The notes under the pieces are model-generated. The model was not told where the DNA came from. It worked only from the letters and a program-made list of their open reading frames with translations, and did no database searches. The position numbers and the translations under genes were made by a program. A stretch of DNA of 64,000 bases, taken from assembly GCA_900708905.1 (NCBI GenBank), contig CAADRB010000021.1, positions 584,258 to 648,257 of the forward strand, read 5' to 3'. This document shows positions 24,531 to 37,241 of the stretch, piece by piece. The stretch is from Hymenolepis diminuta. Lineage: Eukaryota > Platyhelminthes > Cestoda > Cyclophyllidea > Hymenolepididae. The stretch's first letter is position 1; each line of letters opens with the position of its first letter.

Positions 24531-27500
24531 TTATGCAAACGCTGAAACGTAAACATAATTTTTTATTTAAGCCATTTAAATTAAAGTTTTTAACAAAATA
24601 TTTTCGAGATTCATTGAGGGTCAATCCTACAGGAGGTAATGCAGTGAGGTTACTGTCAACTTGATTAAGGCTATTTAACGTCCTAGCTTCTAGGTTTTTC
24701 TCCCCAACCCCAATTAACCTCTATTTAGAGCCCTCTAACCTTTCGTGTGCTTAGATGTTTTAAGGGATTATAACATTTTTGCCTTGCTCTCCATAGTAAT
24801 AATGTTAATCTTTGATAAAACTCTGCAAATTTTCGGGCTTTATCTTTACTAAAAATTTTTAGTTTAAATGCACTCCTCCTATCTTATTCCCTAACGAAAT
24901 CCGATAACTGTATTATGATTTATTTGCGTTTTGCGACTGTCTTTCAATAAAGAGAATTCAAAAGAGAAGTGAAAATTAGATTTTATCCAGGAAAGAGAAG
25001 CATTACTAATCCGATTAAGTTTAAAGAGAAAGAAAACTTTATTAAAAAGAGTGCTTATCAGATATTGAATATTCATCTCTTTCAACTTTGAATAGTTAAT
25101 ATTTGTGAATTTAAACGTGTTGGGTGGGCAGACTGACAGAACTGCCCAGATAAGGTACCGTCTCTTGTATACTAACCCTGTAAAAAAGTATAATTCATCT
25201 GAATGTAGATAAGCATCTTCTTTTTACCTTGTCTATCAATAGGGGGAATTTTTCACTGGGCAAAAGGTCGAAATAGACAATTCGACATTTATTGAAAAAT
25301 TTGGATTTTAATGGATGCGTCTGAATTCTGCGTTTCGTAGCACTGTTGAATTGCATTGACAAAAAAATCTTTTTAATTAATTTAAATTTCCCGTCTTTCC
25401 GTTGCGTTTCCAAAAACATTAATAGCATTTTCGGATTCCAGAAGGAAACGCCAAAGTTGAGAAATTGAGATGATCTTTCTAAACTTACCCGTTTCAGAGC
25501 CTTAAAAGCGAACAGTTCAAATGAAGTCGCACAGATCATCCATCACTGCTCTGTAGCTATTAAGGTTTGTTAAACCGGGATTTGGTTCGATACCCGTTTC
25601 ATACAAATTTTTAATTTTTATCCAATCAGGTTTGCCAGATCTGATGCTTCTAATATACGCAATAACAGGAATTTATATGAATGTAATAGTTTGTTCCGGA
25701 AAATTAATATTAAGTGTTAATTTTGTTTATACAATCATGACTCAGAAATACAACTTAATAACTTGATTTCACTTTCAAATTTTCTTTTAATGCGTAGAAT
25801 AAGGTATTGCAAGTAATATTGTCGCCACGTATTGTATTAAAGGAGAGTGCCACAACCGAATGAGTTTATTTACTGATTTAAAAATAATCATATATCAAAC
25901 CCGCTCCGTTGCGGGAAATTTCAGATTGTTTAATAAAACGCTGTATCTAATATCGGGATGAAATTTTCAATAAAATCGGAAATTTTCATACCGGAAAACG
26001 CTAAACAAAGACAATAGAAAGTAATGTCAAGTAGATAAAATGGAGACTAAGAATACCGACTGGAATCCAATGCGGTATGTTTTCCAGTATCTATACAGTT
26101 TGGTAAATTGAATTTGGAGGTAAGCAAATGATGAAAAGATTTGAAGTCGAATTTGAAGTCGAATGTAGGATGGAATGTGAAGTCCACAATACCACCCAAG
26201 GAGGGGGTATTTCCCTTTTCTATATGGCTTAATGTATGTACTTTTAATAGTAGACTGCATCTTAATGAGTGTTATTTTGTCTTCCCAATTTTCAACAGCC
26301 TCCAGTTAGTTTAATAATAACGGTAAATACTTGATGACATATTTTTTTCTAGAAATTGATAATCATACTGCATATTTAGCGCACAACTTACACATTAATG
26401 AAAGTAATTAAACCCGTTAGAAACATTTGCTATTCTCTGATTAATTAAAGGCTACAGCATCCGCTAATATCGTTATGTATATTTATATATGCATTACACT
26501 TTATAAAATTTTCATTATTTTCATTAGCCAATGTATTTTCATTCTTAAATGATATCAACTTGAAAATATATAGTGAATTTTTAACTTCCTTGTCCCCTTT
26601 GACAAAATAACTGATTACTGCAAATTCAGAAACGTTACAATTAACTGTCCTTACATAATTAATGAGAAAGGAGATAAAGATTGTAAAATTAAGACTATAT
26701 TAAATCAAATATTATAAAATGAAGATGATTTTGGAAGGAAATAAAAGAGGATAAGAGGAGGGATTCATTGTGCAAACTGCGGTTGATATAAAACTTGTGT
26801 TTAAATCAAACGGACGGCCTAATTCTTGTGATTTTCAAGCTAATACTTCCAAATTTTATTGACTGATTCCTATTTTACACTTTAGTAACCATTTATTAAT
26901 CCAGGATAAATATTAAGAACCTAATCAGCGATTGCATAAAAATATAACATTTTATTTCTCACCTACTTGTTTTTGACTATTATGGTTGTCATGATTAGGT
27001 CTTCAACTAAATAACTCTGTCAATAAAATCTGAGTATCTAGAATATGTCCACTCATAACTTGAAGTTTGAAAGATTAAGACATATTAGATTAAACTATAT
27101 CTCTTATGAAAAAGTGGATAACCCAATGCATTATGAATTCAAATACAGAAAAATCCTGAATGCATTGCATACTTCACCCCGATTTCCTCCTCCTTTTCAT
27201 CCCTCATTCAAATATTACCTGTTTTATTACTATATTTTGGCTTATAATATGACTATTAACCAATACTTTGATTATGTTTAACACCTTTGAAATAACTTTC
27301 TCAAAACACGTCAGTTCAGGTAACCTTTCCAAGATTACAATACCTATTCTCTTATATGTAGCTTAATACGTCTTTTTATAGACTTAACCGTGACGGAACT
27401 CTTTATAACAAAACAGCATGGAAAAAGAATTTCCTGTAAATTAGGCAAAACCTAAGCTAATTGCAAGAAGAAATGCACAAATTAGGCAAGCGAATTATGG

Positions 27501-28880
27501 ATGTACTTTTGGTCACTTAATTAAGCGGGAACCAACCTTAACAGCATGTGCCACTTGAACCACAGTGGAATTTAATTCTGCTACAGTGGAAGCTACTGTA
27601 CCATTAAATGTTTACAAATACTGATTATTATATCCAAAGTGAGAAGAAATATGTAGATTGGTTTGTAAGAGATCGGATTTTTTTAAAGAAAGAAAAACAC
27701 TCCAAGGTAGTCTTTGGTTTGACTGAGCTGTCAAGGGTAAAAACAGTCAACAGTGTTAATTTCTGATTCTAAAACTGTGAATCCCCATCTCAAGGAAGTT
27801 CAAATATGCATTTGTTTGCAGAAAGAGAAGCAATGATTTTGCACCATCGACAGGTTCACTATTCTACATACATAGTCATAAACAAGGATTGTTAATTATT
27901 CTTGTCAAAAAACGGACATATTCAATGCTAAATATAACTGATATTTAAGGAACTGTGAGGAAATGACCGAAAAAAATGAAATCTAAGTAATATTTGACAT
28001 TGAAAGCCATGAAATCATACATTTGAGTCGTACTTATTTTTATCGCAAAATTAGAGCACAAAATTGTGGAATAAAGTAAACCTCAACATGGCTGCATAGT
28101 TGTCATTTGGGTTAAATGAGGTAAAAAACCTCAACACACTATTGTTTAAGTCTTGCTCTCATGTATCAATTGATGAGTGAACCATACGCATGGTTTTTTA
28201 AGGTGAAGACCGTTTAGCTAAAACCAACAACCCGCGCGTTACATATTGTTTAAATTGCTGTTGTATTGTTCATAAGCATTCAACCAAATCGACGGACTCA
28301 TCTTTATGATAATGTTGAGGACTCAATTGCCCCAATTATTAATATAATTGTCTTTATTTTCACTAATAAAAGCTTGTTAAACGTGGTTTGATTTGGGTTA
28401 GATAAATTATTAAAAAATAAGAAAAAGAAAATATTCTGCAGTTTATAATAATAGAAATCTTCAAATTTTGTACTGCTATTAAAATTAACAATATGTCAAT
28501 TCTTTTATTTTTATTGGATCATAAAATATATATAATTTTTTTCATATAATTTATATTTAATTATCTAGTAAAAAATTTTTTTGTAACTTATATGATATAT
28601 TTTATAATCAACTTATTTTGTCAAATTAGCCAATTTATTTTATCCCGAATTCAATAACACAGTATTTCGCGTGATTAAACGAATCAAATTTAAACTTTGT
28701 GCCATATTTTAAACCATTTTCTCAACTAATATTGGGTTATTTATTTACTCTAAAGAATTACAAATTTGGTTCAAGAGAAAGAGAACGCTTCTCATTTCGA
28801 CTAATCTCTGCTCTAGCTCTCAACAACACTTTGAAGCATTGGTAAAATGTCGCCTTTGGGTCAATTGAATTATGTCCAAT

Positions 28881-28955
28881 GAGGGGGAGGAAATGTGGCA
28901 AAGTGGAAAGGGGAAAGTGGAATTGGGAAGGAATAGGAGGAGGCAGGGGAGAGGG
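28881..28955. repeat. Purine-only, G-rich tract
   Basis: About 75 bases with only two cytosines and repeated GGGG/GGAGG runs, in an otherwise AT-rich background. A minus-strand frame across it encodes a Pro-rich peptide only because of the C-rich complement, so I do not call a gene. It could form triplex or G-quadruplex DNA, or mark a regulatory site. Confidence 0.6.
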
Positions 28956-31900
28956 CTTAATCGGGATGTGGCCAAATTGAATAGCACTCTCATTCTCAGC
29001 AACCATTTCCCACCTCATGGGTTAAAAGCACACTTGCTAATGTTGTTTTAATGCGGAAGAATTTGTGTGTATTAAACAGATTTTATTGCCGTAATTTACA
29101 CACTTAGAATAAAATAAAACAATTCACCAAATTGGAAAAGGGACATTCGCTTTAAAGCCGATCGAAGAGTCAGCAAAAGAGAGATTTTCCTCCCAGTTTT
29201 CTCTCAGTAAAACACTGCTCTGAGCGCATAATTTAAGTAGGGAGAGCGCTTTGAATCTTCACTCTCACTATTCCCTTTTTAGATTTGTTGACATTCGTCC
29301 TCACTTAATCGCATGAATAAATGTCAATTAAGGTAAAAATATCGCCAATTTATAGCCTATATTAGCAGATTCACAGCCCTGTTTTGTTTGCAATAATTAG
29401 TATATATTGTTAGATTTTCCTTCTTGGACCTCCAATCGGCTAAACAGCTTTCGCTAAAGGTAAAATAAACAAAATTCGCTACCAGTTATGGCATACCGTT
29501 ATCTGGATCTGGATATTTATTACCTCGTTAGGGAAAACCGCAGCTGCGTTCACGCAAAAAAATAAACCATAATTAACGGCAAATCTAGGGAGAAATCTTA
29601 AAATAAATAATTGTTAAATATATGCATTAATAATTATAATAACGACATTGTATTATAATTTGTGTGCAACTTTGGGCATTTTAGCAAATATCTTTTCCCA
29701 AGATCGCCCAAGTCCTCTGAAAGTGGGCGGTTAAGGATATCATTAAGAAATAATAAGAAAACACGGTAAGCGCCTTGTAATTTCAACAACGGATCCCAAC
29801 TTCTACTTTCTTTTTGCTAAATGTATTTCTTTCTGAAATCAATAAACAATAGAAGGCTTTTAAGTTTAAGATTTTTAACCAGTAATATGTAACTTTCTCT
29901 CTCTAATAGTTAGCGGGCGAATCTACAATGGAAAGCATATGAATATGGGGAGCAGAAAATGATTCAATAAAAGCTGAAGACGGATGGATCAAGAAGTGTA
30001 GAATAGAGTATTAACATAAAAGAGGTCTTTCTTCAGTTAACTTCATCCATCAAGTTACCTACTTCATTCTCAATTAGCATAGTTCTGCGTCCAATTTTTT
30101 CTAAAATTTCCCAAAGCACAAGACTTATGAACTGACTCCAAGATTCCGAGGTGAGTTCATGATTGTACTCTTTTCTGTTTAAAATTATGATTTAGATTTA
30201 TTTATTGTTGTTGTTTAATCTATCTTAAGTTAGTAATCAAGAGAGACACGAATGCCTGATCTGCTTAATCCAAGTTTAATTATGAAAAAATATTTTGAAT
30301 TAAGATCGCTGACATTTTCTCATATAAGTAAAAATAGTGTATATTGAGGTATTTTTAATGTTGCCTTATTTTGAAAATTTAATAATTGTTAATAATTCTT
30401 ATTAATTTGCACTTTGGAATAAAACTTGAATATCTAATCTAAAGAAAAGTAACTAAGAATGAGCATCATCACAGTATATATTACTTAAATTACATTTATT
30501 GCTACTTCTGTTATTGAAATAAATTTGAGAAAATCTAAATTGAGGGTTCATATTTAATTGTAATATATGCTAATACATTTACAAAAGTTTCAGTCCTCAG
30601 TATTAAATCGGAGGTTTTGTATGTTTTTTGTTTCAATCTAGAATAGGAATTACTAATGAAACGGCACCAGTTGCATAGCGATCACACCGTTTGATCTAGA
30701 CTCATAAGCGCACATCTAGCGTTACATATGACCAACTGAAGTGACTAATTCAGGTCTACATTGGCAGTTTCTCAATCCGGGACGATTCGGAATTCCCTCT
30801 ATTTGTCCAAAATGAGTGTTAGAAAACAGTAACTTAATCTGGTTAAGATCAACGTTTTCCAGAAGGGCTTCCAGAAACCAAATTATAAAACGCCTTAAGT
30901 TTTGTAAAAGGGTTGAATATGAAAAGGTCATTCTTAACGGCAAAGTAAAATCAAATTTTTGAAAAAAAACAGCGAAAATGACAGCACAATCCAGAATTCC
31001 ACAGACGGATCTCCCCTTTGGCTTGAACTATATCCTTATGACTATGCATTCACGATTTCAAGTGCTATAACGTACACCAAGTCTGGAAGTCCTTCATAAT
31101 TCTATATTTGTCATTCATAACATATTTTGACTTTATTCTAGCCCTAATTTGTTCAGGCAAAATAATAAATTTTAGGAAAAACTAGTAAAAGCTCATTTTT
31201 TAAAATTTTAGCGCTAGCAATCACACGCTTTGGTGTTACAAGATTTAATAACCATATCACGGCACTTAATGACATGGTCGTTGCCAGTGAGAGCACATGG
31301 CGAAATTATCTACTCTTGCTAATCACTAATTAGACCAACCGATCGAATCGGTTTTATGAGACATTAAGTAAAAACTAGGTTTGAGTACGATCAGTCTTGG
31401 ATATAATGCAATTTTAGTTCACCCCGAGTAAATGCAGCTCAGCGAGCTGTGATAAGTCAAAAAAGTTTTGCCCGGTTTCAAAGCTGAAAATATTAACTTA
31501 CATGGGCTAAACGCTCAATTAAAATAAAGATGGGAAAGATGCAACTACCCATTCTTTACTCACACTATTTTAGAAGTTACCTTTCTTCTGGCATCAGAAA
31601 CTTTGAGCCGGATCGTGAAATTTATTATCATGAAGCTAAAAGAGGATTCAAACGTCCTTTCGTGAAAATCGATGCAGTTGTCTCCAGTTGTCATGAAAAG
31701 AGTTTTCCAACAGAAATGAACTTCTTACGTATCCTGAAGAAGCTAATGGCAAAGGGGTGCAAAGGGAAACTCGAGCTCCAGAAATATCTTTGCATTTCAA
31801 GAAAAACAAATCTTACGCATCCTTTTTTCCCTAATCGTATTTGTAATAGGAGCATTAATTTATCATATTTTGATCATATTAACCTGATAATAGAGAGGAA

Positions 31901-32730
31901 TATGTGTAAATTATAAAAAATATACACCAGAGGAAAGAAATACATGTAAATTTTTTCAGTGAGCACCAACGCAAAGAAGAACGAATCGGATCAAATCTTT
32001 CTTAGACAATATAACGTCTCGAATGGATTTGCATGGCTTCTATGCAATGAGAGAACCAATAATTCAACTATTAAGTACTTTATTTGATCAAACTTTTCTT
32101 TTAACTTTTACGAAATACAGACCTTAGTTCGGTATGGATTTATCTGGCTTTCAATGTCAACGTATACGAGAAAAATGTTGATGAAATAAAATACTTAACG
32201 ATTTAAGTTTTCCTTTCTACACATTTTTCATTATTATTCGGAAAGGACCAATGATAAACACTTCCTTCATTTATTTAATTTAACTTTTTCTAATATATTT
32301 TATTAAAGTCTAAAATCCACAAATGGAAAATCATTTATGTGGTCAACTACCAAGGATGAATCACTAAGGATCAAATAGCCCTCAAATCAAATACAATTTG
32401 AATGCATTTGATAATTGTAAATAAACTTGAATCATATTAGCTTTCGAAAAAGGAGAATTGATCACCAAAATTTCTTAATATTGACTGGTATAAGCTTAGT
32501 TTCCCCGTTCCTGTTATTCTCCTTTTTCCAATAAACCTTTCGTAGTTACGTAATGTCTAAATCAGTCTGCAAGTAGCTACGAAGAGTTAAAATAAAACAT
32601 TTGACCAGTATCACTTGCTCATAAAGGCATTGTCATTGGAAAGGTTACCAAAAGTATTTACGTTAGACTACTATAAATAAACAAATAACATCAACAAGTA
32701 CTTCTGTGATCATCACTCAAAACCACCAAA

Positions 32731-32783
32731 CACGTGGGGAGAGGCTGGCTGTGATTGGCCAGTATCACCGACTGCTGATTGGC
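32731..32783 (+). promoter_or_regulatory. Candidate protocadherin promoter: E-box plus two inverted CCAAT boxes
   Basis: A CACGTG E-box at 32731-32736 is followed by two ATTGG motifs (inverted CCAAT, NF-Y type) at 32754-32758 and 32778-32782, spaced 24 bases apart. The local sequence is GC-richer, with a GTGCGCGCC block just downstream, in an otherwise AT-rich region. It lies about 1.1 kb upstream of the protocadherin start codon and just ahead of a probable 5' UTR exon. NF-Y pairs at this kind of spacing are typical of animal promoters. The promoter role is inferred from motif clustering and position only. Confidence 0.45.
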
Positions 32784-32799
32784 TGAATGCGTCAATTTT

Positions 32800-33035
32800 G
32801 GAGTGCGCGCCTTTGTCGTCTGCAGCACAAGCAGCTGGTTATTGCAGTAGACCGAGAAGAAGGAGATATATGATGATATGCATTATATTCGATAGTTACG
32901 AAACCGATTAACTGGCCCTTGGTCTGTCTCTCATTCATTCTTCCCTTATCGTTTATATTCACACACTCATGAAACCCAAAACTTGCCTCCCAAACAGCCA
33001 ATAAAAACTCCTTCTGATATTGCTCGATTTTCAAA
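32800..33035 (+). other. Probable 5' UTR exon of the protocadherin gene (start uncertain)
   Basis: A consensus-like splice donor GTATGT begins at 33036 after TCAAA. A good acceptor (CATATGTTTCAG) ends at 33895, immediately before the protocadherin coding sequence. Joining the two gives an 860-base intron in the 5' UTR and puts the transcription start shortly downstream of the CCAAT-box cluster. The 5' limit of the exon is a guess. Confidence 0.4.
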
Positions 33036-33907
33036 GTATGTTTATTAATTTAATTTAAACATTAATTTATATTAAAAAAGATTTATTACAAATTCATAAA
33101 AACTAAATCTTTTAATCCCAATTTTCCCGAAAAAATTTTCAAATGTTTAATTTGTGCAATTTCAACATCATCTTATATCATAATTTGTGGTCGTAACTTT
33201 CTCTAACCATAACATACCTTGCACTACGAATACTGCGAAAAGATTCGTTATTTTAGTTTTTTACTTGGTGGCATTGGGAGAAGAAAAAGCACCTAGGCGA
33301 ATGATTAAACAAAATGACAAATTACGAAGTTAAAGCAAGAAAATATTATGCTCGCAGACAATTATCACTAGAATTGATCAAAATTTTTTCGGAATCGCTT
33401 CTTGCAATATTTATATTTCAATCGGTGTGATTACCACAAAGTATAGAATTGATTCGCTGAGTTCGAATGACGTATAATATTCGCGAATCAACAAATTGGA
33501 ATTTTGATGATTAAATATCATCCCTTAAAGATGAGAAAACTTGAAAGACAAAAGAATATTTCGAAGATAAGCCTGCCATCACAAGGAAAATGCAAAAAAA
33601 AGTGTTTAGCACTCAAATACTCGAGTATTTTGCTGATCCATTAATTATTTAAACATCGTAAATGGAATGCTCGTCCAAATTTACGTTTCACAAGTGTAGC
33701 TCCCTTGTTATCTATTTACGTTCAACGAGTAAATTATGAAAAGTAACTTTTCTTCTTCTCTTATCAAGGCCAGGAGATTTCTCTAAAATAGCAAAAAGGC
33801 AGATAAAGGTGCAACCCTTAATTGATAAATATTAATGATACTAGTCCAGGATTTCATTTCATTTTTCGATAAACGTTAGTTTTCATATGTTTCAGCTCAA
33901 TCTCAAG

Positions 33908-36900
33908 ATGCAGGAGAGAATCTACACACTCCTTATTCTTCTCTGCTGTTATTGCATTCCTTCTCTAACTTCACACCTCAGTCAGACTCCCAAGATCTTT
34001 CATATTGTGGAAAAATCTCCCGAGGGAACAGTTGTTGTCAATGATCTACGTCAACTTTTAGGAGTTATCAGTCCGAATGATGGAAGTAACAACCTCTTGG
34101 CGATCAGTAATGCTGCTTTACCAGGGGCGTCAAATTTTAAAATCGATCAAAATCGTGGGAGTTTGGTGGTTGCCACACCACCCGATCGAGATGCCTTATG
34201 TCCTTCAAATCCTCGTGGAAGCTTAGACTTCGTCAGTGTTGGAAGTGTTGGAGATCGTCATGATTCTTACCATGGGAATGATAGTCCCACTCCACATCCA
34301 AACAGTCTTAATCCTCCCTGTATGATTCAGTTGACTATTGTCTATGGTTCTTCGAGTGATCCCTCTTTCGACAGTATTACAATAATCTTGGATGATCTTA
34401 ATGATCACGCCCCAAAATTTGCTGAAAATGGAGAGGACCATGTCATTCGTGTCTTGGAAACTTCAGGTCCAATTAGACAACCTGGATCTTTTTATACTAG
34501 CAAACTGAATCCCTCAAAAGTTCGGATTCCACTTCCAGAAGCCGTGGATCTTGATGCACAAGAAAACGGTGTTCGACATTATAGATTGGAAGGTGAAGAT
34601 GCCTATCTTTTCTATCTGGAAATAGGTCGTGGAGAAGAGGGCGTAGTGGCTGTTGAAGCAGACACTCGACAAATTGATCCATCCTCTGAAAAACGGCTGT
34701 GGCTTATTCCATCTAGAATATCTGGAGAAACACCATCAGGTTTGGATTACGAATATCGGAAGGAATATCGATTTGTACTAGTGGCGGTTGACGGTGGAAT
34801 GCCACCTAGATCTGGACGACTTCCAATCAAGCTGATTGTAGAAGACGTTAATGATCACGTGCCCACATTCACTGAATCACAGTATTCTGGTGTTATGTCG
34901 GAGGACGATCTACCTGGTCACGTTGTTCTTCAACTTCAGGCAACAGACAGTGATGGGAAATACGAAAATCATCGAATAAATTTCAGAATTCCTTGTAAGG
35001 ACGATCTCATAACAAGTCATGCCTTCTCTGAAGCTCAAGCAGCGGCAGCTAATCTATTCGAAATCGAACTCATCAACTCTTACGATTATAATTCCGATTC
35101 TCCCGGTGATATCAGAAGAAACGCTACGACAGGTCAGCTAATTGTTCAGCGAAAGTCAGAAAATCACCTCAGACAAGCAGCAAAACGAGCCCTGGAAGCA
35201 GCGAAAAAGCTAAAAATTAATAATATCGAAATATCGAACCCAAGGCTGAGATATCCAACTTCGAATATACGATCCTATCTCCTACGATTTGTTGTGGAGG
35301 CATATGATTTTGGCAAACCTCCTCTTTCATCTCAGGTCCCTGTCTATGTTGAAATTATTGATGTGAATGATGAAGCCCCAGAAATATTTGTAAATTACAT
35401 TTCTATGATGCCCCAACAACAGGGAAGGAAGAACCAATGTGGAAGTCTTCTTGAAGGTCAGGGCCGATCCATGATTGCCCAGATTACTGTCATCGATAAC
35501 GATGCAACTTTAATCAATACTGAAGTTGCTTGCGCTCTTAATGATACGCGTTTCTCTTTGGAGCCTATTTCCACAATTAATAATGTTCGTTGGCCAGACA
35601 TTGGTACCGGTAATCAAGATGGAAAGAGTAATCAGGCTGCATTGATGTATAAATTGATGTCAAACAGTGCTGTTGATAGGGAGAGTGCCTTGGGAAGTAC
35701 TATCTCAGTTCAAATCACTTGTGTAGATAACCAAAATGTGGATGCTAAATCCAAACGGTTAACTTCTCGTGCGGATATATGCATCATTATTGAAGACATT
35801 AATGACAATCCACCGCAATTTTTATCTAGTGTCTACACATTCAAAGTTGCAGAAAATCTCCCTTCGAATAGGAGCACTAATAGAATTGGACATTTCATAG
35901 GGAATGTTTATGCTACAGATCGTGATACTGGTCCAAATGCCAAGATTCAGTACTCTGTCTCTCAGAATGCTAAAGGAATTGTGGAAATAGATTCGAATAA
36001 TGGGAGTCTCTACCTTATAACCCCATTTGATCGAGAAAAAACAAAGCAGTTTGCATTTACAGTTATTGCAACAGATCAGGCTGTAGGAAATCAAACTACC
36101 TATAGCAAATTATCAAGTAGTGCTGAAGTGAGAATTGTCGTAACGGATATGAATGACAGTCAGCCAGAGTTCGAGTCTGCAAATTACAACTTTGAAGTTG
36201 AAGAAAATGTTGAACTGGCAGAGGTGGGGAGAGTCAGAGCTACTGATGCAGACACAGGTGACTACGGTCGGGTTCGATACAGTCTTGCTGTTGATGAACA
36301 TCAAACCACTGGATCAAACCATCCCAACAAACAAAGTGCCAATGCTATGATAACCAGTTTATTTCAGATAGATCCAAGACTGGGGATTATCCGCTTAAGA
36401 GGTCATTTAGATAGAGAAAAGCGTATTCACTATGAGTTCCTTGTTCTCGCTGTGGACAACGTCCCTTTGAATATTGATAATCCGTCAGGTCACTCAGCTG
36501 TTCGTTTCACAGCAACTGCTACGGTTCTTGTTATGGTGCTGGATCAAAATGACAACCCTCCTCAAATCCAGTCACCTAGAAATCTGGCTGAATTTGTGCT
36601 TAGTCCTGACCAGATGGTAGCTGGAACAACAATATTTACTATCAACGCTACTGATAGTGATCAGGGTGAAAATGCAACCATCAAATATGAGTTAATTATT
36701 CCTGAAATCCCTCCTGAAAATTCATCCGATCTGACAACAGCCCGATTGACCAGGAACTTTCCCTTTGCAATAGATCAAACAGCAGGGGTATGCTACCTCA
36801 AACAAAATCTACCTCCCCTTGGAAGTGATGGTTCAAATATATACACTTTCAGAGTGAAAGCTTACGATCTTGGAACCCCAACTAGTCTAAATTCAACTGT

Positions 36901-37241
36901 AACTGTGAGGATTATACGAGGGAACAAAGCTCTCAGTGGAAGCTATGCAGACTCCTTTCTAATCAATAATCGATATGGGAATGAAGGATTGGGCAAGGTT
37001 GGAGGTACGGGGGGACACTATTCAGGAGAAGAATGGCTGAGTGAATGGGGAGCAGACACCGGTGGAATCCCCAATAAAACTTTAGCAATTATTGTCGCCG
37101 CAGTGTTTGCAGTGGTAATTCTCCTCGCCATTTTAATAATTGTCCACTTCCGACATCAGAAGTCCTTTAATACTCGAACAATTATTAATGGAGTATTGGG
37201 TAGCCAACCACCGAATAAGTGTAGGGAAGGATACATTGTTG
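33908..37241 (+). CDS. Protocadherin coding exon 1: signal peptide, EC1-EC7, transmembrane helix
   Basis: The 3334-base exon encodes the whole ectodomain and the membrane helix, as is usual for protocadherins. I chose ATG 33908 (M-Q-E-R-I-Y-T-L-L-I-L-L) because the upstream ATG at 33887 overlaps a TTTCAG acceptor ending at 33895 and would be spliced away. Linker motifs visible are DLNDHAP, DVNDHVP, DVNDEAP, DINDNPP, DMNDSQP and DQNDNPP. The exon ends in phase 1 at GTTG|GTGAGT. If the donor is not used, the frame runs to a TGA at 37301-37303. Confidence 0.93.

Larger units (their letters stand above)
16158..32730. other. Intergenic or non-coding stretch upstream of the protocadherin gene
   Basis: No coding exon is recognised. 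The two longest frames (25195-25539 minus, 114 codons; 31530-31916 plus, 128 codons) show no domain, no low-complexity coding signature and no splice context. In DNA this AT-rich I treat them as chance frames. The stretch contains a foldback near 19.0 kb, a gypsy integrase remnant near 22.8 kb, dispersed repeat A near 24.4 kb, a small tandem duplication of a 12-mer (TTTGAAGTCGAA) near 26.14-26.17 kb and a purine-only tract at 28.88-28.95 kb. Confidence 0.6.

Noticed and set aside
25195..25539. 114-codon minus-strand frame
   Set aside because: Lys/Phe/Leu-rich sequence typical of translated AT-rich DNA; no domain and no neighbouring exons.
25545..25605. B-box-like GGTTCGATACC suggesting a tRNA gene
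   Set aside because: No well-spaced A-box and the T-arm does not pair; at best another very degraded tRNA-like fragment.
28758..29018. 86-codon Pro-rich minus-strand frame
   Set aside because: Its proline content comes entirely from the complement of the purine-only tract; no gene context.
31530..31916. 128-codon plus-strand frame
   Set aside because: No recognisable domain, no splice or promoter context, composition like the surrounding AT-rich DNA. Length is within what chance allows over 64 kb.
36153..36350. Frames overlapping the protocadherin exon on both strands
   Set aside because: Shadows of the strongly supported cadherin-repeat frame.
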